Below are positions 15,810-24,424 of a stretch of DNA of 31,002 nt, one piece after another. The first letter of the stretch is position 1. Every line of letters starts with the position of its first letter. The DNA lies in NCBI GenBank assembly GCA_041623895.1, contig JBFJVZ010000029.1, forward strand, positions 1-31,002, given 5' to 3'. A program made the translations under genes and the position numbers. The notes beneath the pieces are model-generated. The model was not told the DNA's origin. It did no database searches and saw only the letters and a program-made list of their open reading frames with translations. The stretch comes from JBFJVZ01 sp041623895. Lineage in GTDB: Bacteria > Planctomycetota > Planctomycetia > Pirellulales > Pirellulaceae.

Positions 15810-18443
15810 CTAGTGCAACGCTGACAACGCTGCTTGTCGTCCAACTTCGGGAATCGCTTGCTCCGGCTTGTGCTGCAAAACCGGCACCGTCAAGGCGATC
15901 AACTTGCAGTGAACCAGATCCCACATGCGGATCGTTCCATCGCCGCATCCAGCGATCAGCCAGCGCCCCCGCGAATCGATGCAGATGCTGTCGACCGTAT
16001 CGGCGCCGCTGATGAATCTTGCAACTTTCTCTGCTTGATGATCCCATAGCCAGACCGTTCCATCGTTGCCGCCTGCCGCAACCCAGCGACCGTCCGCCGA
16101 CAGATCGACGGCGGCAACGGCGACCGAACTGATCGCAAAGGTCTTGCGATTCTCGGGGCTTGCCACCGGCCAAACGCTGATCTTTCCGTCGCCTCCAGCA
16201 GCGGCAATCACATCTCCACCGCCAGCATGGGCCACCTTGATCGCTTCGACGGGCGATTGATCGTGAGCGGCGAAGCGATCCCGTTGCTCGGTTTGAACGC
16301 CAAGTTCCCACAGGGTGATCGATCCCTCCAGACTGCCAACTGCCACCAGTGATTTTTCGTCCGCGCGAACAAAGTCGATACAAACCGCGCTGGTACCCTC
16401 GGCATTGACAGGTACCGCGTTTAGTGCCGAGTCATCTTCCAGCCGCGTGGTAATTTCTTTCCAACTGATCGCTTGCACCCTGCCCTGGTCGCCCACGGCA
16501 ATCAAGTATTCTCCACCGGGATCAAAGGCGAGCGTCTTGGCGATGATCAGACTGTCAAAAAGCTTTGACCGCGCGACCGACCCGTGGGGCGAGTCGACGG
16601 TTGCCGGCGCAAGTTCCACGACGCCAATTTTGCCGTCCGCAGACGCAGTTGCAACGAAAGGTTTATCGACCGGATGCCAGGTGACCGCCAACAACTCATC
16701 TTCATGCTGGGGAAGTTTCACTTGCGTGTCAGTGGTGCGTTCAGCCTCGATCGTCCAGATATACGGTGACACTCCGCTGCCACAAAGAATTCGTTTTCCA
16801 TCGCCAGATAGCGCCAATGCATCCGGGTAAATCAACTCACTGCCGGTGGGCAACAGCACCGTGGGCTCCGATGCTTCGGAGCTCAAGTTCAAATTCCAAA
16901 GGTAGGGTGATTTGTCATAGCCGATGGTGACCAGGCCTGATCCATCTTGTGTTTGCAGCAATCGTTCGACGGCCCCGCTGTGCTGGCCCAGGACGCGCGA
17001 TGTGATATCGCCAACCGAGGGATTCAAATCTTTTGCCTTAGCAAACATCTGCGCGGCGTCGACTTCGTTGGCGTCGAATTGGTTGATTGCCAAGGCCAAC
17101 AATTGCTCGGCCGACTTTGTGGCTTGCTTGCCCCCACCGTCGATCTCTTCCGAATCGGCCTGTTCATGATCCGTGCCGTTCTGATCTTTCTTGCCGTCTG
17201 AGGGCGGGATCATCAGCAATCCCAACATCAGCACACAAGCGATCGAGCCGGGGACGACGTATTTCAGTTTCAGCCAAGAGCCTTTGACGCGCCCCTCACT
17301 TCCGACAACATCGTCCGCTTGGCCCGACAAAGCGACCGTTTCGACTTCGTCCGGGCGCGGCGCGGCAAACCCGGTATCAATCGTCGCCAGCGGACTCTCG
17401 TTGGTGTCGTTTTGACCCTGTGTTGTGCCGATCGTTTCCAGAGGTCCGGTCAACCGCGAGTGATCCGCCGCTGGTGTTGTTCCGGCCGCGGACGTCGATC
17501 GTGTCTGGCCGCCCCGAATCGCTTCGCGCAAGGCATCCACAAAATCCTCGTTTGAAGCAAACCTGTTTTGCCAATCCAGGTCAGTCGCCTTTTTCAGCAC
17601 CGCTTGTTCAGCATCGCCGACACCGCTGAAATCCAGCCTTCCCGCCCGGTGTGCATCGAGCACTTCAAACAGCGATCCTTCTTTCAGCGGCAGTGAACCA
17701 GTCCGCAAGTGATAATAGGTCACCGCCAGCGAATACTGGTCACTACTGCAACTCGGTTTGCCGTCGATTGCCTCGGGCGCCATGTAAGCGGGTGTCCCGG
17801 AAGCACTGGTCGCGGTGATCTGATTTCGCGACAGAATTCGGGCGAGTCCAAAGTCGCAAACCACCGCCGAGGTGCCGATCATGACGATGTTGGCCGGCTT
17901 GACATCGCAGTGCTGAATCGCGACGGGTCCGCCGCCCAGATCGTGCTGCGGCTGGTTCAGAAAGTCGAGTCCTTTGGCCGCTTCCCCCATGTACGACAAG
18001 AGTTCTTTGGGCGGTATCCCGGGCATTCCTTGATTCGTGCAATCTCGCAAACGATGCAGCAAACTGTTCCCACCCAGCAACATCGCCACGACAAGCCAAG
18101 CCGGTTCGACTTGCGGCATCACAACCATTCCGGAATGATGCGCGCCCGGCGATGAAACATCGATGGTCTCCGTGGCCTCATCGGGCGGCTCTTCGATGAC
18201 TTTGCCTTCTTTATCCAAGAGCCAAATTGCGGTGATCGGCATCAAATTCGCGTGTCGAATTTGCTTGACGCGTTTGACCCCGGCGTACTCTTTTTGTCCG
18301 GAGCCCTCGGTCAAGTCAATGAATTTGACAGCTGCCGCGGTACCGCCGGGCGCTGAGGCCCGCCACACCTGGCCGAATTGTCCTCGTCCCAGGAATTCCT
18401 GCAGTCGATAACCGGGAGCAAATTCAAATCCACGCTCAAGCAT
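15810..18443 (-). CDS. Membrane-anchored Ser/Thr protein kinase with extracytoplasmic WD40 repeats
   Basis: The protein has 877 residues. The N-terminal kinase domain (about 12-310) has the glycine loop GRGQFGQVW (19-27), Lys40 in AAVKF, the catalytic loop HCDVKPANI (Asp180; Cys replaces the Arg of HRD), CDFGLA (Asp197) and GTPAYMAPEA. A Ser/Thr-rich linker leads to one transmembrane helix (about 393-413). The remaining 460 residues are a WD40-type propeller with repeats such as SADGRWVAAGGNDGTVWLWD and GRWLIAGCGDGTIRMWD. Topology would put the kinase in the cytoplasm and the propeller outside, so the propeller could sense or bind an envelope partner. There is no clear Shine-Dalgarno site at the ATG at 18443. 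The secreted caspase-fold protein nearby also carries a propeller. Confidence 0.9.
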   Translation of the reverse strand: MLERGFEFAPGYRLQEFLGRGQFGQVWRASAPGGTAAAVKFIDLTEGSGQKEYAGVKRVKQIRHANLMPITAIWLLDKEGKVIEEPPDEATETIDVSSPGAHHSGMVVMPQVEPAWLVVAMLLGGNSLLHRLRDCTNQGMPGIPPKELLSYMGEAAKGLDFLNQPQHDLGGGPVAIQHCDVKPANIVMIGTSAVVCDFGLARILSRNQITATSASGTPAYMAPEAIDGKPSCSSDQYSLAVTYYHLRTGSLPLKEGSLFEVLDAHRAGRLDFSGVGDAEQAVLKKATDLDWQNRFASNEDFVDALREAIRGGQTRSTSAAGTTPAADHSRLTGPLETIGTTQGQNDTNESPLATIDTGFAAPRPDEVETVALSGQADDVVGSEGRVKGSWLKLKYVVPGSIACVLMLGLLMIPPSDGKKDQNGTDHEQADSEEIDGGGKQATKSAEQLLALAINQFDANEVDAAQMFAKAKDLNPSVGDITSRVLGQHSGAVERLLQTQDGSGLVTIGYDKSPYLWNLNLSSEASEPTVLLPTGSELIYPDALALSGDGKRILCGSGVSPYIWTIEAERTTDTQVKLPQHEDELLAVTWHPVDKPFVATASADGKIGVVELAPATVDSPHGSVARSKLFDSLIIAKTLAFDPGGEYLIAVGDQGRVQAISWKEITTRLEDDSALNAVPVNAEGTSAVCIDFVRADEKSLVAVGSLEGSITLWELGVQTEQRDRFAAHDQSPVEAIKVAHAGGGDVIAAAGGDGKISVWPVASPENRKTFAISSVAVAAVDLSADGRWVAAGGNDGTVWLWDHQAEKVARFISGADTVDSICIDSRGRWLIAGCGDGTIRMWDLVHCKLIALTVPVLQHKPEQAIPEVGRQAALSALH

Positions 18444-18609
18444 CGTGCATCAGCCACGGGCTCAGGGACATCTCAAGACGCGGAAGCATCACGTCCCGGG
18501 CCTGGAAACGTCGATGTTGGCTGTCCTGGGAGGCGACTGGGAATGATTCGAATCGACGATTGGGCATAACGGCTTTGCTAAAGAAATTGATTGCCTGATC
18601 TTACGCTTC

Positions 18610-18717
18610 GTCTCAAAACTCAGATTCGTGGTAACTGGGAGGGCGAAGCTCCCGCTGAGTTGTGGTATTCGCAACAAAGTGCGGCTCGGCGGGAGCCTCG
18701 CCCTCCCGTTTTGAGAC
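18610..18717. repeat. Family A repeat flanked by 10-base terminal inverted repeats
   Basis: The family A core runs 18637-18707 (GGGAGGGCGAAGCTCCCGCT ... CGCCCTCCC). It is enclosed by an outer perfect inverted repeat: GTCTCAAAAC at 18610-18619 and GTTTTGAGAC at 18708-18717. The element lies between the end of the iron-sulfur gene (18742) and the start of the kinase gene (18443), both on the minus strand. It would end one transcript and sit upstream of the next. Nothing else is visible in the 298-base gap. Confidence 0.8.
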
Positions 18718-18741
18718 AAGCCTAGTATACCCAACCTGGTT

Positions 18742-21192
18742 TTAACCGCTGGTGATCTCCCGCAACTCTTCGCCCGACATGCGGAATGCGGCGTTGTGAG
18801 GGCAAGCACGAACACAACTTGGTCCACCGACATTCTTGCACAAGTCACAAGTCGTCGCCCGCTGCTGGATGATGGGCATCTTTTTCCCATCCGCGTCAAC
18901 TCGGCTGCTGGGGAAGCCGTGCATGTTGATATTTCCATAGGGACAGTTGTTGGAACATTGCCCGCAACCGATGCAGTAGTCCTCGATTTCGATTTCCAAC
19001 GATGTGCCGTTGCGATGAATCGCATCGACCGGACAACCGACCAGACAATAAGGATCCATGCAACTGCGACAACTACTGGCAACCAGATACTTATCGTACC
19101 GTAAGCCGTCGCGGACCAATCGTGTCACGCCATCGTGGGTGTCTGCACATGCCTTGGTGCACTCGTCACAGCGTGTGCATCGCTCAAGGTCCAAAACCAG
19201 CAAGCTTTGGGCGAGAAACAATCCTTGCTCCAGAAAGTCATCGGCTCGCACCGCTTCCAGGCGATTGCGAGCTTCGTCGTCGCGGTGCAGGATCTGGTGT
19301 GCTTTCTCCAGCAACGAATCCCGCAACTCGGGGAAGGCTTCGGTGAGTTGCCGGAAGTCGTTGCCGCGAATGCGAATCAATTCGACGTGGTCAAGCGCCG
19401 CACAGGTCGCCGTCCTGGCTCCGCTGCGTACTTGATCTCGGAATTCGTCGCTGAGTTCACTGAGCAGTCCGATCTCGCCAAAACCGTTGCCGGGGCCTAG
19501 ATAATTCAAGACACGTTCATCGCGTCCGTAACTCTGCGTGACTTTGACAAAACCAAATCGATTGACGTAATAAGCATCGGCGGCGTCCCCCTGACGAAAA
19601 ATGGTTTGTCCGGGATCAACCGATACCAGATCGACTTTGTCCTTCAGGTACTCTGCGGCCTGCTTTTTCGCCGGCTCATCCAGCGACTCGAAGATGGGCA
19701 GCGTTTCCAACTGGCCGCGTAGTGAACGTTCGCGATACACCTGATCCAGTATTTCGCGGCTGACGGCGTTGCGCTGCAGCATGTAAAGCACATTTCGGCG
19801 GATTTCCAATACTTCCGACGGTTTCGTCGCCACCACCGTCGCCGAGCGGGGATAGCGATTCATACAAGTCATCTCGCCCAGAATCAAATCATCCGGATTA
19901 CGCAAAATCCTTTCATCTTCAGCCAGTCTGGCTGCTCCGATGTCAGCCAATTTGGCCTTTCCGCCGACCTTTTCGACGACGGTTTTCAATCCACCCAGCA
20001 AGCCCCAGATGCCGCCGGCCGATTGGTTGCGAACGGCGCCGCGGGTGGTGTTCAAGAAAACCTCAAACTCGCCGCTTTTGATAATGAAGGCCGTCGATCC
20101 GTACTCCCCTTCTCGGCACAACACATCGCCGCGCTGCAACATTCGCCGCACAACCGCGGCGCCGTTGAATTGCAGAAACTTATAGGGAATGCCTTTGAAA
20201 AGATCGTCCTTGATCAACTCATCTGCCGTGACAATCTGGCCGTCATAGCGTTCCTGTTCCAGTTCGTCGCGGACGCGTTGAACTTGCTGCTCGATAAATG
20301 AAGGCTGAAACTCCAGTGCACCGGTGGGGCAACTGATGGCGCATTCGCCGCAGGAAACACAACTGCTTTGCTCGATCGGGTCGTCAAGGTCAAACGCAAT
20401 CCGAGCTTCGTATCCCTTTTCGCTGCGGCCGATCACATTGTTCTTTTTAACCCAGTTGCAACCGCGTTGGCATCGCCCGCACAGAATGCACTGATCGTGA
20501 TCAACCCTGATCATGTGGCTGCCGTCCTGGCCACGTTCAGTGGTGCGGGCGGCGAACCGCGACTGTTTGATCCCCAAGCGATCGGCGATCGCGGCCAGTT
20601 CATTGCCCGGTGCGGCTAATTGCTGATCGGGCAAATGATCGGCCGCCAACAATTCGACGATCGTGCCGCTGGCTGCTTTGACGCGTGCCGCCGCATCGGC
20701 ATCGGCCGTGCTGTTAATCGTGTGCACCACCATTCCATCGGTGACGCGTTGCACGCATGAGGGCACAAGTTTCCGTCGCAGGCCGCGGCGCGTCACCTCC
20801 GCCGCTTCCACGACGCAAACGCGACAGACACCGACCGGTGGCAGATGCTCCTTGTGACAAAGCACCGGAATCGGGTGAGGATCTCCCGGTTTTTTGACGA
20901 ATGCCTCGTACGCGGCGTCGTAAATTGTTGTCGGCCGCGGCACGGTCGAACCGTCCGCCTTGCGAATGATATTGCCTTGGCTATCACATTGCGGCACCGC
21001 CTTTTTCACCGTGACTTCGCGACCGTCAATGGTTAACGTGACGTCTTCATCCAATTCTGACGCTGTCGCTTTTTCGATCCGGATCAGCTGACCGTCGATG
21101 TTGCGTGCAAAGAGTCCTTCGTCCTCCAACTGCACCTGGCCGCTGACGTCGATTTCGGAAAAGTCAACGACAACCTGCGGAGCATCGCTCAT
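18742..21192 (-). CDS. Chimeric iron-sulfur oxidoreductase subunit: NuoG/HoxU-like front, two cyclic-nucleotide-binding domains, HybA/DmsB-like ferredoxin tail
   Basis: The protein has 816 residues, no signal peptide, and is presumably cytoplasmic. Residues about 50-155 are a plant-type [2Fe-2S] domain as in NuoG (Cys112, Cys123, Cys126, Cys146). Two [4Fe-4S] sites follow, CILCGRCQRGC (235-245) and CVSCGECAISCP (278-289). The molybdopterin-like part of NuoG is absent. CNB domain 1 (about 333-480) has LGEMTCMNRYPRSATVV, and CNB domain 2 (about 500-640) has FGEIGLLS with RTATCAA. Both keep the Glu and Arg of the phosphate-binding cassette. The tail (about 665-800) has four ferredoxin-like cysteine groups in HybA/DmsB/NrfC style, starting at Cys672, Cys708, Cys740 and Cys782. 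It overlaps the NuoEF gene by ATGA. The predicted role is an electron hub taking electrons from the flavin subunit, possibly gated by cNMP. Confidence 0.88.
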   Translation of the reverse strand: MSDAPQVVVDFSEIDVSGQVQLEDEGLFARNIDGQLIRIEKATASELDEDVTLTIDGREVTVKKAVPQCDSQGNIIRKADGSTVPRPTTIYDAAYEAFVKKPGDPHPIPVLCHKEHLPPVGVCRVCVVEAAEVTRRGLRRKLVPSCVQRVTDGMVVHTINSTADADAAARVKAASGTIVELLAADHLPDQQLAAPGNELAAIADRLGIKQSRFAARTTERGQDGSHMIRVDHDQCILCGRCQRGCNWVKKNNVIGRSEKGYEARIAFDLDDPIEQSSCVSCGECAISCPTGALEFQPSFIEQQVQRVRDELEQERYDGQIVTADELIKDDLFKGIPYKFLQFNGAAVVRRMLQRGDVLCREGEYGSTAFIIKSGEFEVFLNTTRGAVRNQSAGGIWGLLGGLKTVVEKVGGKAKLADIGAARLAEDERILRNPDDLILGEMTCMNRYPRSATVVATKPSEVLEIRRNVLYMLQRNAVSREILDQVYRERSLRGQLETLPIFESLDEPAKKQAAEYLKDKVDLVSVDPGQTIFRQGDAADAYYVNRFGFVKVTQSYGRDERVLNYLGPGNGFGEIGLLSELSDEFRDQVRSGARTATCAALDHVELIRIRGNDFRQLTEAFPELRDSLLEKAHQILHRDDEARNRLEAVRADDFLEQGLFLAQSLLVLDLERCTRCDECTKACADTHDGVTRLVRDGLRYDKYLVASSCRSCMDPYCLVGCPVDAIHRNGTSLEIEIEDYCIGCGQCSNNCPYGNINMHGFPSSRVDADGKKMPIIQQRATTCDLCKNVGGPSCVRACPHNAAFRMSGEELREITSG

Positions 21193-22976
21193 GGCTGTAC
21201 CGCTCCTTTCGCTTGTCCCCGGGTCGCCGCACGAGCCAAGTCGGGAAAGTATTTGAGGAAACTTTGCAGCGGATTACTGGCTACCTGGCCGAGCCCACAA
21301 ATGCTGGTGGCCTGCATCACACCACTTAGTTGCATGGCGGTCGGTAGCAGCGAATCCAACACTGCCTCGCTGACTTCGCCGGCCAACAAGCTCTCAGCCA
21401 TTTCGGTGATCTTTTGCGAACCGACCCGACAGGGCACACATTTTCCGCATGATTCGTTTCGATAGAAGCGGCTGTTGGCCACGACTTCGGCCAACAAATC
21501 GCAGCCGACGGCGTATACGACGATCCCGGCACCGACCATGTATCCCACTGCTCGCGAAACGTTAATGTCCAGCGGCAAGTCGCGGACGTCGATTTCTTTG
21601 ACCGTATCGGGCACGTTGCTTTCGACGAAACGGCGGCTCAAGTGCTCAATCGGAATCTTGGCCGGCAGAAATCCACCCGAAGGTCCACTGAGCGCGACGG
21701 CCAAAATCTGCTTGCCGTCTTTCATGCCACCACAATGCTTGTCGATCAATTCGCCCAGCGTGATTCCGGTTTCGACTTCGTAAACACCCGGCTTGGCAAC
21801 ATCGCCACTGATCGAAAACAGCCGCTTGCCCGTCATCCCCTCGCTCGATCCGGCCGTCAGTGGTCCCTGCTTAACACCTTGTTGGGCGAACCAGTCACCG
21901 CCATCTTTCAAGATCGCCGGCACCCAGGCAAAAGTTTCGACGTTGGACAGTAATGTCGGTTGATCGTACAAACCATTGGTCATCAACTCGGGAGGACGGT
22001 TTCGCGGCTCGGCCCGTTTATCCTCCATCGCCTCAATCAGCGCTGTCTGCTCACCACAGATATAACCGCCGGGGCTGACAAAGACATCCAGTACCAGCGA
22101 TCGGCCGCTACCAAAGATGTTGCGCCCGCAGGCACCCAGTTTGCTAGCGCGGTCGATCTCTTCACGGCACTTTTTGATCTGTTCGGGATACTCATGCCGC
22201 ATATAGATCCAACCGCGTGATGCGCCGACGACAAGTGCGCCGATGATCATGCCTTCGATGGTCAGATGCGGCGCGGCCAACAGAATCTCGCGGTCTTTGA
22301 ATGTTCCCGGCTCGCTTTCGTCGGCATTACAGACGACGAATTTTTCGCCGGTCGATCCCGTGGCCCGCATCACATCGCCCCACTTCAAATAGGCCCGACC
22401 GCCGGCGCCGCCCATGCCCAGCAATCCAGCGTGCTCGAGCGCTTTGATCACAGCCTCAGGTTTTCCACCGCTGGAGACATAATTGCGAACCGCTTCGTAG
22501 CGCCCGCTGCCGCCATAGATGTCCATCTCCCATTTGCCGACTTTGGCTTTGGCCAGCTCGAAGTCGCTGTTCAGATCGGGCGAACGGCCATCGATGATCG
22601 CATCGATCGCGTTCTTCAGGCGGTCTTCGTCAGCGGCGGCGATCAGTTGTTCGTTGATTATCGCCGCGGGCGGACGATCGCAACGCCCCAAACATGAAAC
22701 TCCATGAACCTCAACGTCGCTGCCATGTTTTTCCGCCGCCCACTTGGCGACTCGCTGGGCACAGCCCACACCACCATTGAGGTGACAACTCATGTCACGA
22801 CACACGTGCAGCTGGACTTTGGGCGGCGGCTGAATGCGAAAATGTGGAAAGAACGTGACCAGCGAGTTGACTCGATGCCTGGGAATGTTTAGTTCCTCAG
22901 CAACGGCAGCCATGTCGGCATGGGTTAAGTAGCCGCCGCGTTGTTTTTGACGTTCGTAAAGCGCCGGTATGATCAT
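21189..22976 (-). CDS. NuoE-NuoF fusion, NADH-dehydrogenase-type flavoprotein
   Basis: The protein has 595 residues. Residues 1-125 are NuoE-like, with a thioredoxin-fold [2Fe-2S] site Cys59, Cys64, Cys95, Cys99. Residues about 150-595 are NuoF-like: a glycine-rich NADH/FMN segment GLLGMGGAGGRAYLKW (about 184-199), FVVCNADESEPGTFKDRE (FMN binding), PGGYICGEQTAL, and a [4Fe-4S] site Cys510, Cys513, Cys516, Cys560 (CGKCVPC and ICGLGQ). It should oxidise NAD(P)H (or reduce NAD(P)+) through FMN. Canonical NuoF has GRGGAGF; here it reads GMGGAGG, so nucleotide preference may differ. There is an ATGA overlap with the cytochrome gene upstream and another with the iron-sulfur gene downstream, so translational coupling is likely. 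No other Nuo subunits are present, so this is not complex I. Confidence 0.92.
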   Translation of the reverse strand: MIIPALYERQKQRGGYLTHADMAAVAEELNIPRHRVNSLVTFFPHFRIQPPPKVQLHVCRDMSCHLNGGVGCAQRVAKWAAEKHGSDVEVHGVSCLGRCDRPPAAIINEQLIAAADEDRLKNAIDAIIDGRSPDLNSDFELAKAKVGKWEMDIYGGSGRYEAVRNYVSSGGKPEAVIKALEHAGLLGMGGAGGRAYLKWGDVMRATGSTGEKFVVCNADESEPGTFKDREILLAAPHLTIEGMIIGALVVGASRGWIYMRHEYPEQIKKCREEIDRASKLGACGRNIFGSGRSLVLDVFVSPGGYICGEQTALIEAMEDKRAEPRNRPPELMTNGLYDQPTLLSNVETFAWVPAILKDGGDWFAQQGVKQGPLTAGSSEGMTGKRLFSISGDVAKPGVYEVETGITLGELIDKHCGGMKDGKQILAVALSGPSGGFLPAKIPIEHLSRRFVESNVPDTVKEIDVRDLPLDINVSRAVGYMVGAGIVVYAVGCDLLAEVVANSRFYRNESCGKCVPCRVGSQKITEMAESLLAGEVSEAVLDSLLPTAMQLSGVMQATSICGLGQVASNPLQSFLKYFPDLARAATRGQAKGAVQP

Positions 22977-24424
22977 GGTTGGTCTGTAATCGTTGGGACT
23001 TCTGCGGCGGACGTGACTGCGACATCTCCCGGTGGCCGAGACGTCAAGGCATCTAACATCGCCTTTTGAAATTCATTCGGATCAAACTTCGCGGGAGATT
23101 GATACAAAGTGTTCTCGTTAGCGTCGCGGTTGAACCGCAGCAGCGGCTCGAGTTGCTCACGAAGTGTTGACTGTTTGCTTTTCAGGTCGCGGACCGCGGC
23201 GTCGGCAGATAAGTATTGGATCGCAGCCTCGTGCCAATCACGCGGCGGCGAATCCTGCAGCACGCTCCGCAACTGCTCGATCACGGATTGCGGATCGAAA
23301 GTTGCTTTTTCATGGTTGATTGCTTGCTGGCGGTACTGACTTGACACGTTGCTTGCCGCCGCTGCCATGGCTTTGGCACCAATTCGCTGAGGAGAGAGAG
23401 CTTGCAGATTTTTTCTGGACAGTTCTTTTTGCCCAATCGTGTGCCAGGCGTTCCAGATCGGCAGCCCGTCACTGATTCGTAGCGGTGATCGATTCTTTTC
23501 ACTTGCCGGCAAGCGGTACTCGCTGATGGAAAGCGATTGATGACAAGCAAAACAGTCGTAATCTGAAAGCTCCGGCCAGGGGACGCCGGGATCGGATTGA
23601 TGATCGGCTGCCCGCTGACCAGAAAGTGCCGCCGCGGCGCTCAGGCTGCTGGCCCGGCCGACGGAGCGGACCCGCAAGGCGGATTCATCAAACGCTTGCT
23701 CAACAGTGCCCGACTCGTCCCAGTGTGACGGCAAATTCTCGTTGTACAGCAACAGATCGAATCGCAACGCCGGGTGCCCTGCTGCAATTAAGTCGTGGTT
23801 CATATCGCGTATCAATCCATCCTCGCGTCTAGAACCGACATGACATCGCAAGCAGCCATCGGCGCGACCGATCACCGATTCAGTATCCAACAAACCCGTC
23901 TGAGGCTGGAATCGCTGCGACCCCTGCCAGTCGCTTTGCACGTGCGCCGCCAGCCAGCTGCGAGCCGCGCCATGACAAGACTCGCAGGAAACACCTCGGG
24001 CCAGCAAAGCATCGGTAAGCCTTTGATCCGACTTACACTCACTGGCTGTCGCCGTTGTGTGACAGCTGATGCACCGCTTTCGCAAGACTTGATCGAAGAT
24101 TTCTTTAGAATCAGCGGCTTGCGGCTCGAGCGCCGTGACGATCGCCCGCGAGTCTTCGTCTCGTAACAGCAATCCGGCGCCGGCATGCGGATCTTGGGCC
24201 AGCCACTTTGTCAGCGCATGATTCCAAGCCGGCCCTCGATCGACGGCGCCACCATGACACGTCGACGCAGCACAGGATGCGCGGCCGACCAGCGGGGACT
24301 CTTGGCCATCGGCGACCGCTTCCCCAAAGATGATGAAAATCGATGAAACGAAAATCATCAGCTGAATGACCAAACGTCCGAAGTCCGGAGGACTTACACA
24401 ACACAGCCCGGGGTTGCACTTCAT
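22973..24424 (-). CDS. Exported pentahaem c-type cytochrome
   Basis: The protein has 483 residues. A hydrophobic segment at about 18-36 is a signal peptide or anchor, after a 16-residue leader. It has four CXXCH haem sites (RCISCH, SCESCH, GCLRCH, DCFACH) plus a CX4CH site at the mature N-terminus (CAASTCH, Cys51 to His57), making five possible c-haems. DMNHDLIAAGHPALRFDL probably supplies distal histidine ligands, a feature of cytochrome c554/HAO-related families. The C-terminal 170 residues are helical with no haem sites. The ATG at 24424 overlaps the decahaem stop codon (ATGA) and the gene's end overlaps the NuoEF start. It is a close paralogue in layout of the gene at 27194. The predicted role is a periplasmic electron carrier or terminal reductase; substrate unknown. 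Confidence 0.88.
   Translation of the reverse strand: MKCNPGLCCVSPPDFGRLVIQLMIFVSSIFIIFGEAVADGQESPLVGRASCAASTCHGGAVDRGPAWNHALTKWLAQDPHAGAGLLLRDEDSRAIVTALEPQAADSKEIFDQVLRKRCISCHTTATASECKSDQRLTDALLARGVSCESCHGAARSWLAAHVQSDWQGSQRFQPQTGLLDTESVIGRADGCLRCHVGSRREDGLIRDMNHDLIAAGHPALRFDLLLYNENLPSHWDESGTVEQAFDESALRVRSVGRASSLSAAAALSGQRAADHQSDPGVPWPELSDYDCFACHQSLSISEYRLPASEKNRSPLRISDGLPIWNAWHTIGQKELSRKNLQALSPQRIGAKAMAAAASNVSSQYRQQAINHEKATFDPQSVIEQLRSVLQDSPPRDWHEAAIQYLSADAAVRDLKSKQSTLREQLEPLLRFNRDANENTLYQSPAKFDPNEFQKAMLDALTSRPPGDVAVTSAAEVPTITDQP

Noticed and set aside
18742..22976. Part of respiratory complex I (nuoEFG)
   Set aside because: NuoG here lacks the molybdopterin-fold region and carries CNB and HybA-like parts; no nuoA-D or nuoH-N genes adjoin. 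A stand-alone oxidoreductase fits better.
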